A stretch of 64,000 nucleotides of DNA. Source: CAVTJL01 sp963735065 (GTDB lineage: Bacteria > Pseudomonadota > Alphaproteobacteria > Geminicoccales > Geminicoccaceae). Shown here in pieces: positions 45,338-53,803 of this stretch. The DNA is taken from the NCBI GenBank assembly GCA_963735065.1, contig CAVTJL010000001.1, positions 1,302,001 through 1,366,000 on the forward strand, read 5' to 3'. Positions within the stretch are counted from its first letter, which is position 1. Each line of letters opens with the position of its first letter. The position numbers were made by a program, and so were the translations under genes. The notes under the pieces were generated by a model. That model was not told the origin of the DNA. It was given only the letters and a program-made list of their open reading frames with translations, and searched no databases.

Positions 45338-46278
45338 GGCGGCGCCTCCTCGGCCGCTGGCTCGCCGCCTTTCTTGTCACGGCCTGCCTGGTCGGCGGCG
45401 GCGTCGCGCGTGCAGCACCGGCCGAGCGGCTGGCCGTGATGTCGGCCTTCGCGCCGGAGCTGAAGGTGCTCTTGGCCCACACGACGGTGGAGCGCACCAC
45501 GGAGGCCGCGGGGGTCACCTTCACGCTGGGCCGGCTCGAGGGCCACGAGGTCGTCTTGTTCCTCACCGGCGTCAGCATGGTCAACGCGGCGATGACGGCC
45601 CAGCTCGCGATCGACCGCTTCTCGCCCTCGGGCATCGTCATGAGCGGCATCGCGGGCGGCGTCGATCCGGCGCTCCATGTGGGCGACGTGGTGGTGCCCG
45701 AGCGCTGGGGCCAGTATCTGGAATCGGTCTTCGCCCGCGAGACGCCGGACGGATTTCGGCTGCCGGAGCGCAAGAAGGCCGAGCACGGCCACTACGGCAT
45801 GATCTTCCCGCAGCCCGTCACGGTGCGGCGCTCGGGGCAGGGCGAGGCCGACACGCGCTTCTGGTTCGAGGTCGACCCGGCCATGCTCGAGGCTGCAAGG
45901 GGCATCGACAAGAGCCTGAAGCTCAAGGGCTGCACGGCGCCGGGCTCGTGCCTCGATCCGAAGCCCAGGCTTGAGGTCGGCGGCAACGGCGTCTCGGGTG
46001 CTGCCTTCGTCGACAATGCCGCCTTTCGCGCATGGACCTTCGAGACCTTCAAGGCCGAGGTGCTGGACATGGAGAGCGCTGCGGTGGCGGCGGTGGCCTG
46101 GCGCAACCGCGTGCCCTTCATCGCCTTCCGCAGCCTCTCCGACCTCGCGGGCGGCGGCCCCGGCGAGAACGAGCTGCCGATCTTCTTTCAGATCGCGGCC
46201 GACAACTCGGCGGCGACCGTGATGGCGTTCCTCGCCGCCTGGCAGCCGGACCGGCCGGCCCCGGCGCCCAAGCCCTGA
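45334..46278 (+). CDS. Exported nucleosidase/phosphorylase-family protein (MTA/SAH nucleosidase-like)
   Basis: 314 residues. The GTG start overlaps the amidohydrolase stop. A signal peptide (LAAFLVTACLVGGGVARAAP) is followed by the PNP/UDP phosphorylase fold: MSAFAPELKVLL, 'FLTGVSMVNAAMTAQLAIDR', VMSGIAGGVDPALHVGDVVV and EVLDMESAAVAAVAWRNRVP with the ligand-binding Met-Glu-Ser. Export is unusual for this mainly cytoplasmic family; periplasmic relatives occur in a few proteobacteria. It probably cleaves an N-glycosidic bond in imported nucleosides. The pairing with the amidohydrolase may be functional. Confidence 0.78.
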   Translation: MRRRLLGRWLAAFLVTACLVGGGVARAAPAERLAVMSAFAPELKVLLAHTTVERTTEAAGVTFTLGRLEGHEVVLFLTGVSMVNAAMTAQLAIDRFSPSGIVMSGIAGGVDPALHVGDVVVPERWGQYLESVFARETPDGFRLPERKKAEHGHYGMIFPQPVTVRRSGQGEADTRFWFEVDPAMLEAARGIDKSLKLKGCTAPGSCLDPKPRLEVGGNGVSGAAFVDNAAFRAWTFETFKAEVLDMESAAVAAVAWRNRVPFIAFRSLSDLAGGGPGENELPIFFQIAADNSAATVMAFLAAWQPDRPAPAPKP

Positions 46279-46286
46279 GGCGAAGC

Positions 46287-47117
46287 TCAGCCGGAGCGCT
46301 TCACCAGGTCGATCATGTAGAGGCCGGGCCAGCACTTGCCCGTGACGAGCAGCTTTTTTGTCTTCTCGTCGTAGGCGATGCCGTTGAGGACATAGGGGTA
46401 TTTGAGCTTCTCAGGATCGGGATTGAGCCCCTCGAGGTCGATCCAGCCGGTAACCTTGCCGGTCGCAGGATCGATGATGGCGATGAAGTCGGTCTGCCAC
46501 ACATTGGCGTAGAGCTTGCCATCCGCCAGCTCGAGCTCGTTGAGGAAGCCCACCGGGCCCACCTCGTCGTGGACGAATATCTTTCTCTCGAGCGCGAGCG
46601 TGTCGGGATCGAGGAACATGATGGCCGAGGAGCCGTCGCTCATCACGAGGCTCTTGCCGTCGCTCGTCAGCCCCCAGCCCTGCGTCTCATAATGAAAAGG
46701 CTTTCCCGGAGCGAAGGTCTCGAGGTCGTAGCGGAAGCCGGTGTTGGAGAGATAGGTGAGCTCGTAAAGGGTGTGGCCCAGGACCGTGATGCCCTCGCCG
46801 AAATAGATCGGGTCGGGCCGGACCTCGCGGATCGCCTTGCCGGTCGCAAGATCGTTCTCGCGCACGGTCGAATGGCCGTAGAGGCCGGTGCCCTCGAAGA
46901 GGCGGCCGTCCTTCATCACCAGCCCCTCGGTGTAGGAGCTGGTGTCGTGCGGAAACGTCTCGATCACCTTGTAGCCGTAGACCGGGATGCTGCTCTGATC
47001 GAGGATCCGCTCTCGCGAGATCTGCACGTGGCCGTCGCCGGCCAGCGCCGGCCCAGGCGCGCAGCCGATGGCGAGGGCCACCATCAGCCCCAGGGCCGCT
47101 ACAAGGTTTTTTGTCAT
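46287..47117 (-). CDS. Glutaminyl-peptide cyclotransferase (beta-propeller, bacterial type)
   Basis: 276 residues with a signal peptide (LVAALGLMVALAIGCAPGPALA). The mature protein matches the plant/bacterial QC family: VIETFPHDTSSYTEGLVMKD, FEGTGLYGHS, LNELELADGKLYANVWQTDF, and 'YPYVLNGIAYDEKTKKLLV' followed by TGKCWPGLYMIDL. It converts N-terminal Gln to pyroglutamate on exported peptides. A Cys at the signal/mature edge (IGCAPG) might allow lipidation. It converges with the nucleosidase. ATG 47117 is preceded by a good cluster of purines. Confidence 0.88.
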   Translation of the reverse strand: MTKNLVAALGLMVALAIGCAPGPALAGDGHVQISRERILDQSSIPVYGYKVIETFPHDTSSYTEGLVMKDGRLFEGTGLYGHSTVRENDLATGKAIREVRPDPIYFGEGITVLGHTLYELTYLSNTGFRYDLETFAPGKPFHYETQGWGLTSDGKSLVMSDGSSAIMFLDPDTLALERKIFVHDEVGPVGFLNELELADGKLYANVWQTDFIAIIDPATGKVTGWIDLEGLNPDPEKLKYPYVLNGIAYDEKTKKLLVTGKCWPGLYMIDLVKRSG

Positions 47118-47253
47118 AGCCGTTCCAGCTGCCTCTCCACCCCGCGGTGGGGGGCGCCTCTTATGGCTGTCTCGTGTCGGCAGCGCCAGACCTGGCGTTG
47201 TGCTCCAGCGCGCCCCTGTCTCGCCGTCAGGCTTGTCGTCTGTCGCCCACGCT

Positions 47254-48429
47254 TCAGAAGCGTATGCCTGTGAGATCCTGCCCCAGGGCCAGCTTTCCAC
47301 CCGTGACATAGGCTGATGGGCTCATCGCGATGTGCTTGGCGGCCGCACGGGCGTCGCGCTCGTAGCGCTCCAGCGGGCAGGAGCGGAAGATCGAGATGGC
47401 CCCCGCCATGTCGGTCAACAGCCCGATCGCCCAGAGCGCCCCTTCGCTGGCGAAGGTGGCGGCCAACCGGAGCTGCACGCGCGCTCGTACCAGATCCGAG
47501 CCGGTTTCGACGGCCTCCAGCAGATCGGCCATCGCCTGGCGCAGATAGGCCCGCGAGGCCGAAAGCCGCGCCTCGATGCGTCCCACCTCGGACTGGACGA
47601 GCTCGCGCTCGGCCAGGGGCAGCGTGTCGTTGCGGCGTTTTCGTTTTCCGGCGATCGCCAGGAATTCCCGAAGCGCGCCGCGCGCCAGCCCGACCGGCAC
47701 CACCGCCACCGTCCAGGGATAGATCGAGCCCGTCGGCAACCGGTAGAGCGTGCCCGGCTGGGTGGGCTCGGGCTGTTGCGGATGGACGAAGCGGTCCGGC
47801 ACGAAGACATCGTCGAACTCGAAATCGCCGCTGCCCGTTCCGCAGAGACCAGAAACCTGCCAGTTGTCGTGGAGGATCACATCGGCGCGCGGCACGAGAG
47901 GGTTGACGATCCGGCCGGTTCTCTGCCCGCCCTCCTCGATCTCGCAGAAAGGCGTGAACCAGGTGGCGTGGGGCGAGCCGCTGCCGAACGGCCAGCGCCC
48001 GCTGACCCGGAAGCCGCCTTCGACGGGCACGGCCCGCCCGACGCCGGCGGTCCCCGAGACGACGAAGGCGTTGGGGTCGTCGAAGATCTCGCGCGCGCAC
48101 GCCTCGCTCAGAAAGGCGCCGACCCGGCCCATGCCGCCGCCATTGCCGACCAGCCAGCCGACGGCCCCGTCCAGCGCCGATGCCTCCTCGACCACGTCCA
48201 TGAACTCGAAGGCCGAAAGCTCCGGCCCGCCCAGCGCCGACGGCAGCAGGAGCCGAAACATCCCGAGGCCGGCCAGCGTGCGGAAAAGCGCGTCCGGCAC
48301 CTGCCCGGCCGCATCGAACTTTTGTCTGTGCTCGACCACGATCGGGGAGAGCTCGCGAAGCCGTGCGCAAAGCTCGACGGCCGCGGCCGACTTTTTGTCA
48401 TCGTCGCGCAGTGCCTGTGCTGGCGTCAT
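47254..48429 (-). CDS. Acyl-CoA-dehydrogenase-fold flavoprotein (monooxygenase/HsaA-like subgroup)
   Basis: About 391 residues with the three-part acyl-CoA dehydrogenase fold: an N-terminal helical domain (FRLLLPSALGGPELSAFEFM), a beta domain with VSGRWPFGSGSPHATWF and VSGLCGTGSGDFEFDDVFVP, and a C-terminal helical domain (RLSASRAYLRQAMADLLEAV). The G-S-G-S-P-H-A-T-W and 'CGTGSGDFEFDDVFVP' pattern is that of flavin-dependent hydroxylases/desulfurisation enzymes that use FMNH2 rather than true acyl-CoA dehydrogenases. ATG 48429 is the likelier start, but ATG 48471 is also open. It stands alone. Confidence 0.8.
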   Translation of the reverse strand: MTPAQALRDDDKKSAAAVELCARLRELSPIVVEHRQKFDAAGQVPDALFRTLAGLGMFRLLLPSALGGPELSAFEFMDVVEEASALDGAVGWLVGNGGGMGRVGAFLSEACAREIFDDPNAFVVSGTAGVGRAVPVEGGFRVSGRWPFGSGSPHATWFTPFCEIEEGGQRTGRIVNPLVPRADVILHDNWQVSGLCGTGSGDFEFDDVFVPDRFVHPQQPEPTQPGTLYRLPTGSIYPWTVAVVPVGLARGALREFLAIAGKRKRRNDTLPLAERELVQSEVGRIEARLSASRAYLRQAMADLLEAVETGSDLVRARVQLRLAATFASEGALWAIGLLTDMAGAISIFRSCPLERYERDARAAAKHIAMSPSAYVTGGKLALGQDLTGIRF

Positions 48430-48982
48430 GAGGGTCACGAGCCTCCCACTATGCACCGGATTCCGGTTCATTGCATGGAGAGGCCCTAACGTCCAGATGT
48501 CCCGAGCAACGGGAGATCGCGTGTGGCGTGCTGGGCGGGATGGCCGACGACCCTTGCGCCGATCTCCACCAGCTTCTCGCGCAAGCTGGCCAGCGCCCAC
48601 GGGTCCGCGGTCGTCGGCATCGTCATCTTCGATATCTCGGGGCGACGCCGCCGTGTGGGAGCCCTCCGGTCAAGAGACCGGCGAGGGCGGTGGTGACTCA
48701 CTTTGAGGCGGATGACGACATATAGTCGTGTACGCTTCTCGACAGTTGACTTTTCTCTACCTATTGGATATTCGCGCTAAGGAGATGATCTAAGTGGTTG
48801 AGGTATTCCGCCATCGCAGCAAGCTCTGACGGGCAAAGGAGCTCGGTGGCGCGCGAAGGCTGTCAAGCGGAATTGTCGTGCGTTGTAGGGCAAGAGACGA
48901 CAGAATGGCGGGAGCAGGGTCAGAGAGCTAGCGAGCGTGGCCGGTGGCACGGCAAGGCCGCAAACGCGAGATGGAGGTAGCT
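48430..48982. other. Intergenic region with an IS remnant
   Basis: Beyond a short transposase fragment (48540-48625), nothing coding is supported. A sigma70-like pair, TTGACT (48746-48751) and TATTCG (48769-48774) with a 17-bp spacer, may drive the small ORF/GNAT pair more than 200 bp downstream. Confidence 0.4.
48540..48625 (-). mobile_element. Fragment of an IS1380-type transposase C-terminus
   Basis: The minus-strand text PWALASLREKLVEIGARVVGH closely resembles the C-terminal 'LREKLIKIGAKVV' block of IS1380-family DDE transposases. It is only about 28 residues, without a start, and the following residues do not match. It is a decayed remnant. Confidence 0.4.
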
Positions 48983-49207
48983 ATGGCTGCCTTGAGTTGG
49001 AGCGAGCTGTTTGGGTGGTTGCCGCTTCGGCGTAGCGCGCGCCCACATGGGGAGCCGTGCGATATCTACGAGTTTGCGGAACGCGTCTACAAGAAGACCG
49101 GAGGGCCGACTCCAGCCCTGAGGCAGATGCTGTCCGAAAGCCTGAACTATAAAAGAGATCAAGAAGTCAGCGAAGATGACGGGCGAGAGCATCGCGGGGC
49201 AGGTTGA
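48983..49207 (+). CDS. Small protein upstream of a GNAT toxin-like gene (possible antitoxin)
   Basis: 74 residues from ATG 48983, with GGAGG five bases upstream. It begins MAALSWSELFGWLPLRRSA and has a helical middle (CDIYEFAERVYKKTGG) and a charged end. It overlaps the GNAT gene by 32 bp. It is not recognisably a DUF1778 (TacA) antitoxin, the usual GNAT-toxin partner, so an antitoxin role is only suggested by position and overlap. Confidence 0.5.
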   Translation: MAALSWSELFGWLPLRRSARPHGEPCDIYEFAERVYKKTGGPTPALRQMLSESLNYKRDQEVSEDDGREHRGAG

Positions 49208-49715
49208 GCTTCGTCGCCTCGACGCCTCTGTAAACACCCATGGCTTTCGGTGTGGATTGGACGAAATAGACAAATGGTTCCGTCGTGATGCCATAAAGCA
49301 TCATGATAGATTTCGTGCGCGTGTTACTGTCGCTAGCTTGCCGGGGAATGCCCGTCCTATCGGGTTTTACGCCCTCAGTCTAACTATAGAAAAGATCTCG
49401 AAAGAAGAGAGAAGGGCGTACTCTCCGGAACTTACGCAAGGTGAGTTTGCTAGTGTGTATCTTTATTACACGGCAGTGCATGGCCCACTTCAACGTAATG
49501 GGATAGGAAAGCGCCTCCTATCTGAGGCGATGAGGGACGTTTATCAGCTCGGGCGCGGCGTTGGCCTCCCCGGCTTGACGCTTCGAGCCGCTGGCTCGGA
49601 AGTGGCTTCGTTCTACGAGCGCCTCGGATTTGCAAGGTTCGGCGGCACGGATGAATCCCCGCGCATGATCATGCCGATGCGGAGCATCATCGAAGCGTTT
49701 GAACAAAGTGCGTGA
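49176..49715 (+). CDS. GNAT-family acetyltransferase, TacT-like toxin candidate
   Basis: 179 residues. GFRCGLDEIDKWFRRDAIKH, split over its start, matches the F-x-C-G-x-x-x-x-(D/N)-x-W-(F/L) opening of TacT/AtaT acetyltransferase toxins, which block charged tRNAs. The acetyl-CoA loop is HGPLQRNGIGKRLL (Q-R-N-G-I-G) and the tail has VASFYERLGFARF and MIMPMRSIIEAF. G+C is well below the genome average. It overlaps a small upstream gene. Toxin function is an inference from the N-terminal pattern; a stand-alone acetyltransferase remains possible. Confidence 0.72.
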   Translation: MTGESIAGQVELRRLDASVNTHGFRCGLDEIDKWFRRDAIKHHDRFRARVTVASLPGNARPIGFYALSLTIEKISKEERRAYSPELTQGEFASVYLYYTAVHGPLQRNGIGKRLLSEAMRDVYQLGRGVGLPGLTLRAAGSEVASFYERLGFARFGGTDESPRMIMPMRSIIEAFEQSA

Positions 49716-49729
49716 TATCGCCCCATCAA

Positions 49730-49942
49730 CTCGTGGTTGATTGGCCCTCGTGAAGCGGGTGGCGCCACCGAGCTCATGCAGGATGTAGCTGACCGGCTGG
49801 TAAATCGGGTTCAGCTCACCCCGGATGGTCACAATGCCTGTCTTGAGGCCGTAGAAGGCGCCCTCGGGCCGGACGTCGACGATGCCCAGCTCATGAGGCT
49901 CTGTGGCGATCTCAAACTGAGTCACCACCGCAGCGCCACCCC
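49730..49942 (-). pseudogene. 5'-truncated coding remnant, unidentified
   Basis: On the minus strand about 70 residues are open and protein-like: EIATEPHELGIVDVRPEGAF, YGLKTGIVTIRGELNPIY and QPVSYILHELGGATRF. There is no start codon; upstream the frame runs into the pdxA-type gene in the wrong phase. I do not recognise the family. It looks like the C-terminal part of a gene cut by rearrangement next to pdxA. Confidence 0.35.
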
Positions 49943-50944
49943 CTACCCCCGCGCGCCGGCCATCTTGCAGGCGATCTCGAAGGCGCGGATGGTGGGGACG
50001 AGGTTGGCGACACCCTTGCCGGCGATGTCGTAGGCGGTGCCGTGCGCGGGGGTGGTGATCGGCATCGGCAGGCCGCCCAGCACCGTGACGCCGGTGTCGA
50101 AGCCCAGGAGCTTGAAGGCGATCTGGCCCTGGTCGTGGTACATGGTGAGCACGGCGTCGAAATCGCCGCGCTTGGCGCGCAGGAAGACCGTGTCGGAGGG
50201 GAAGGGGCCCTCGACGGCGAGGCCTTTTTTCTGGGCCCTGCGCACCGCGGGCTCGATCACGTCGATGTCCTCGCGGCCGAAGGCGCCGCCGTCGCCGGCA
50301 TGGGGGTTGAGGGCGGCCACTGCCACGCGCGGCTTCTCGATGCCGGCCTCGGCCAGCGAGCGCAGCGTCAGCTCGAGGCGCTCGAGGATGCGCTCCTCGC
50401 TGATGAGGTCCGCCACCTCGCGGATCGGCACGTGCGAGGTGACGCGCGCGTTCCACAAGCCCTCCATCACGTTGAACTCGGCATAGGCACCCTCGTAGCC
50501 GATATGCTCGGCCGCGAACTTGAGCTCGTCCTCGTAGCCCGGCACCGAGTAGCGGATGGCCTGCTTGTTGAAGGGCACGAAGGTGACGCCGTCGACGACG
50601 CCCTCTTTCGCGAGGTCCAGCGCGATCATGTAGTTGCCGATGGCCGAGCGGCCGCCCTTCTCGCTGACCTCGCCCACCGGGACCAGGGCCGGGTCCATGT
50701 CGGCCGTGTCCAGCATCACGAGGCGGTCGGCTGCCGGCCGGGCCTGTGCCCGGTCGCGCACGGTCTCGACATCGAGGGAGACGCCCGCGGCCTTCTCGCC
50801 ACGGGCCAGGATGCGCCGGTCGCCGACGATCAAGAGATCCGCCTGGGCCAGGGTCTCCGGCCGGGCCAGCAGCCGCGCCATCAGCTCCGGGCCGACGCCC
50901 GCGGGATCGCCCAGGACGAGGGCGAGGCGAGGCTTCCTTTGCAT
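49943..50944 (-). CDS. PdxA-family dehydrogenase (4-phospho-threonate/erythronate type likely)
   Basis: 333 residues of the PdxA family: ALVLGDPAGVGPELMARLL at the N-terminus, then the metal-binding His in AAEHIGYEG, NPHAGDGGAFGRED and VLTMYHDQGQIAFK. The family oxidises and decarboxylates 4-phospho-hydroxyacids. Classical PdxA works in pyridoxal-phosphate synthesis, but catabolic PdxA2 enzymes act on D-threonate or D-erythronate 4-phosphate. The setting - beside a GntR regulator, TRAP importer and CoA enzymes, without pdxJ or ksgA - favours a catabolic role. A kinase (DUF1537) partner is absent from the window. It is divergent from gntR. Confidence 0.82.
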   Translation of the reverse strand: MQRKPRLALVLGDPAGVGPELMARLLARPETLAQADLLIVGDRRILARGEKAAGVSLDVETVRDRAQARPAADRLVMLDTADMDPALVPVGEVSEKGGRSAIGNYMIALDLAKEGVVDGVTFVPFNKQAIRYSVPGYEDELKFAAEHIGYEGAYAEFNVMEGLWNARVTSHVPIREVADLISEERILERLELTLRSLAEAGIEKPRVAVAALNPHAGDGGAFGREDIDVIEPAVRRAQKKGLAVEGPFPSDTVFLRAKRGDFDAVLTMYHDQGQIAFKLLGFDTGVTVLGGLPMPITTPAHGTAYDIAGKGVANLVPTIRAFEIACKMAGARG

Positions 50945-50994
50945 CGGTGTCAGGTCCTTTCGAGGGCGTGCCGCTTCAAGGGGCGGCCGCCGCG

Positions 50995-51004
50995 TGGTAT
51001 GCCA
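50995..51004. promoter_or_regulatory. Candidate GntR operator 1 (TGGTATGCCA)
   Basis: TGGTATGCCA lies between divergent pdxA and gntR, 30 bp before the gntR ATG. It matches 56779-56788 exactly and the perfect palindrome TGGCATGCCA at 56724-56733 upstream of the TRAP operon. FCD-type GntR regulators bind such short dyads, so autoregulation plus operon control is likely. Confidence 0.6.
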
Positions 51005-51033
51005 AGACGTGTTGCCTTCGAGGAACGAGAGCC

Positions 51034-51756
51034 ATGGCCACCGTCACCCCGCTGCGCGTCGCGACACGGCCGCCCCGCACCTACCCCGCGCTCAAGCCCG
51101 CCCGGGTGGCGGAGCTCATTCGCGAGATGATCGTCGAGGACAAGCTGCCGCCCGGCACGCCGATCCGCGAGCGGGCGCTGGCCGAGCAGCTCCAGGTGTC
51201 GCGCACCCCCTTGCGCGAGGCGCTCAAGATCCTCACCGCCGAGGGCCTGGTCGAGCACACGCCCCGGCGGGGCGTCATCGTGACCAACCCGAGCGACGAG
51301 GAGGTCCTCGAGCTCTTGCAGCTCTTGGGCGTGCTCGAGGCCTATGCCGGCGAGCTCGCCTGCGAGAGCGCCACGGACGAGGAGATCCGCGAGATCAAGG
51401 CGCTGCATCTCGAGATGCTGGCCGCCTTCACCCGCGGCGACAGGCTGGGCTATTTCCGGCGCAACCAGGACATCCACCTGGCCCTGGTGCGGGCCACGGG
51501 CAACCGGACGCTGATCGCCCAGCACAGGACGCTCAACGCCCGCGTCTACCGCATCCGCTATGTCTGCAACCTCAGGACCGAGCGGTGGGAGAGCGCCATC
51601 AAGGACCACGAGGCGATCCTGGGGGCCCTCGAGCGTCGGGACAGCGTGGAGATCGCCCGGCTCCTCAGGCCCCACGTGCTGCAGGCCTACGCGAAGATGC
51701 AGGAGATCCTGGCGGACGAGCGGGCCGCCACGCGCGCGGTGCCCGAGGCCTCCTGA
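51034..51756 (+). CDS. GntR-family transcriptional regulator (FadR/FCD subfamily)
   Basis: 240 residues. The N-terminal winged helix is standard: LKPARVAELIREMIVEDKLP, then IRERALAEQLQVSRTPLREA (recognition helix) and GLVEHTPRRGVIVTNPS. The C-terminal FCD domain has the metal/ligand pattern (NQDIHLALVRATGN, IKDHEAILGALE). Regulators of this type control acid-uptake and catabolic operons and are released by the substrate. It is divergent from the pdxA-type gene and converges with the CoA-transferase gene; the matching operator-like sites flank it and the dctP promoter. Confidence 0.9.
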   Translation: MATVTPLRVATRPPRTYPALKPARVAELIREMIVEDKLPPGTPIRERALAEQLQVSRTPLREALKILTAEGLVEHTPRRGVIVTNPSDEEVLELLQLLGVLEAYAGELACESATDEEIREIKALHLEMLAAFTRGDRLGYFRRNQDIHLALVRATGNRTLIAQHRTLNARVYRIRYVCNLRTERWESAIKDHEAILGALERRDSVEIARLLRPHVLQAYAKMQEILADERAATRAVPEAS

Positions 51757-51780
51757 GGCGCTGACGGCAGCCTGCATCGC

Positions 51781-52989
51781 TCAGCCGGCCTCGGGGACGC
51801 GGACGGCGCCCGAGGCGACGAGCTCCTCGATCTCGGAGTCCGCGAAACCGATCTCGCCCAGCACCTCGCGCGTCTGCTCGCCATAGACCGGCGCGCCCCG
51901 CCGCGGCCCGCCCGGCGTGCGCGACAGCTTGATCGGCAGGCCCAGCGTGCGCACCGGGCCGAGGCGGCTGTGCTGCACCTCCACCACCATCTCGCGCGCC
52001 AGCGTCTGCGGGTCGGCGTGCATCTCGTTGACGTCCTGGACGGGGCCCGCGGGCACCCCCGCCTGCTCGAGCAGCGCCAGCCACTCGGCCGTCGTGCTCT
52101 TCTTGCAAAGTGCGAGGAGAGGGCGGCGTCGAGCTCGGCCAGATGCGCCATCCGGTCCTTGTTCTCGCGGAAGCGCGGATCCTCCGCGATCTCGGGCGCA
52201 TCCAGCACCTCGAGCAGGCGCTTCCAGGCCGACTGGTTGGCGCCGCCCACGACGAGCCAGCCGTCGGAGTGACGCAAAAGCCTGGTAGGGCGCGCTCAGC
52301 GGATGGGCCGAGCCCATCGGCCCCGGCGCGTTGCCGGTGGCAAGGGCGATCGCCGATTGCCAGTAGGTGTGGATGATGCCGGCCTCGTAGAGCGAGGTGT
52401 CGACCATCTGCCCCTCGCCCGAGCGGCCGCGCTCGGCCAGCGCCGCCAGGATGCCGATGGTGGCGAGGAGACCGGCCGTGATGTCGGTCAAGGGCGGCCC
52501 GCACTTCACGGGCGGATCGCCGCGGCTGGTGCCGGTGATGCTCATGATGCCGCTCATGGCCTGGGCCACGAGGTCGAAGCCGCCGCGCTCGGCATAGGGG
52601 CCCGTGCGGCCGAAGCCCGAGATGGCGCACCAGATGAGGCGGCTGTTGCGTGCCTTGGCCTTCTCGTAGGTGAAGCCCAGCTTCTCGAGCGTGTCGCGGC
52701 GGTAGTTCTCGATCAGCACGTCGGCGCTCTCGATCAGCCGCCAGAGCACCTCCTTGCCGCCCTCGGTCTTGAGGTCGAGGGCGACGCCCCGCTTGTTGCG
52801 GTTCATCATCATGAAGGCGGCCAACTCGCCGTCGATCGTGGGCGGGATGCTGCGCCGCGAATCGTCGCCGCCCGGCACCTTCTCGACCTTGACGACGTCG
52901 GCGCCGAGGTCGGCCAGCATCACGGTGCAGGTCGGCCCCGCCATGACATGGGTGAGGTCGATGACCTTGAGACCCGACAAGGCAGTCAT
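51781..52989 (-). pseudogene. CaiB/BaiF family CoA transferase (two compensating frameshifts)
   Basis: ATG 52989 begins MTALSGLKVIDLTHVMAGP, the standard type III CoA-transferase start; LADLGADVVKVEKVPGGDD and ENYRRDTLEKLGFTYE follow, with the catalytic Asp expected near GFDLVAQAMSG. A shift near 52275 and an opposite one near 52110 put the middle (DGWLVVGGANQSAWKRLLEV) in another frame; the C-terminus returns to the first frame and is open to 51781. Full length about 402 residues. It moves CoA between acids. It is cotranscribed with enoyl-CoA hydratase and the TRAP genes, so it probably activates the imported acid. Paired compensating indels point to sequence error. Confidence 0.85.
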
Positions 52990-53000
52990 GGCACGCTCCC

Positions 53001-53787
53001 CTATCGGCCCTCGAACGCCGGCTTCTTGTTCTTGGCGAGGAAGGCCTGATAGCCCGTCTTGAAGTCCTCGGTGCCGAAGCAGTGATAGCTCTCGTCGTCC
53101 TCCTCGGGCGTGAGGGGCGTCGGATCGAGCAGGCGGTTCGCGAACTTCTTGTGCCAGCGGGCGACGAGCGGCGCCCCCTCGGCGATGCGCCCGGCCATGG
53201 CGAGGCCGGCGGCCTCCACCTCCTCGTCGGCGACGACGCGGTTGACGAGCCCCATGCGCAGGGCCTCGGCCGAGCCCACGAGCTCGCCCTCGAGCAGGAT
53301 CTGCAGCGCGTTGGCCTTGCCGACGAGCTGGAGAAGGCCGCTGCATCTCCGAATAGGCGACGACGAGGCCCAGCCGCTTGACCGGGATGCCGAAGCGCGA
53401 GCCCTCACCGCAGATCCTGAGATCGGCGCACGACGCGAGCTCGAGCCCGCCGCCCACGCAGAGCCCCTGGATCGCCGCCACGATCGGATGGCGGCAGGCA
53501 CGGATCGCCTCGAGCGCCCCGTGGGTCCGCTTGGCGTAGGCGCGCGCCTTCTCGACCGTGCTCCTGTTCTCCTCGAACTCGGAGATGTCGGCGCCGGCGC
53601 CGAACGCCTTGCTGCCGGCCCCGGTGAGGATGATGCAGCGCAGCCCCTCGTCGGCGTCGAGCTCGCGCATCAGCGCCGCCATGGCATCCCACATGGCGTT
53701 GCTCATGGCGTTGAGCCGTTCCTGGTGGTCGATCACGACCCGGACGATGCCGGGCTCGAGATCCTGGCGAACGATGCTGCCGGCCAT
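53001..53787 (-). pseudogene. Enoyl-CoA hydratase/isomerase, frameshifted near 53345
   Basis: ATG 53787 begins MAGSIVRQDLEPGIVRVVID; the crotonase oxyanion-hole segments are present: SKAFGAGADISEFEE and AIQGLCVGGGLELASCADLR. An indel near 53335-53350 breaks the frame after GIPVKRLGLVVAYSEM; the remainder (LLQLVGKANALQILLEGELV, then 'TEDFKTGYQAFLAKNKKPAF') is open to 53001. About 262 residues when joined, normal for the family. It hydrates an enoyl-CoA made by the neighbouring CoA transferase's pathway. It lies 17 bp from dctM. Confidence 0.87.
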
Positions 53788-53803
53788 GCTGATGAAAGGC
53801 CTC

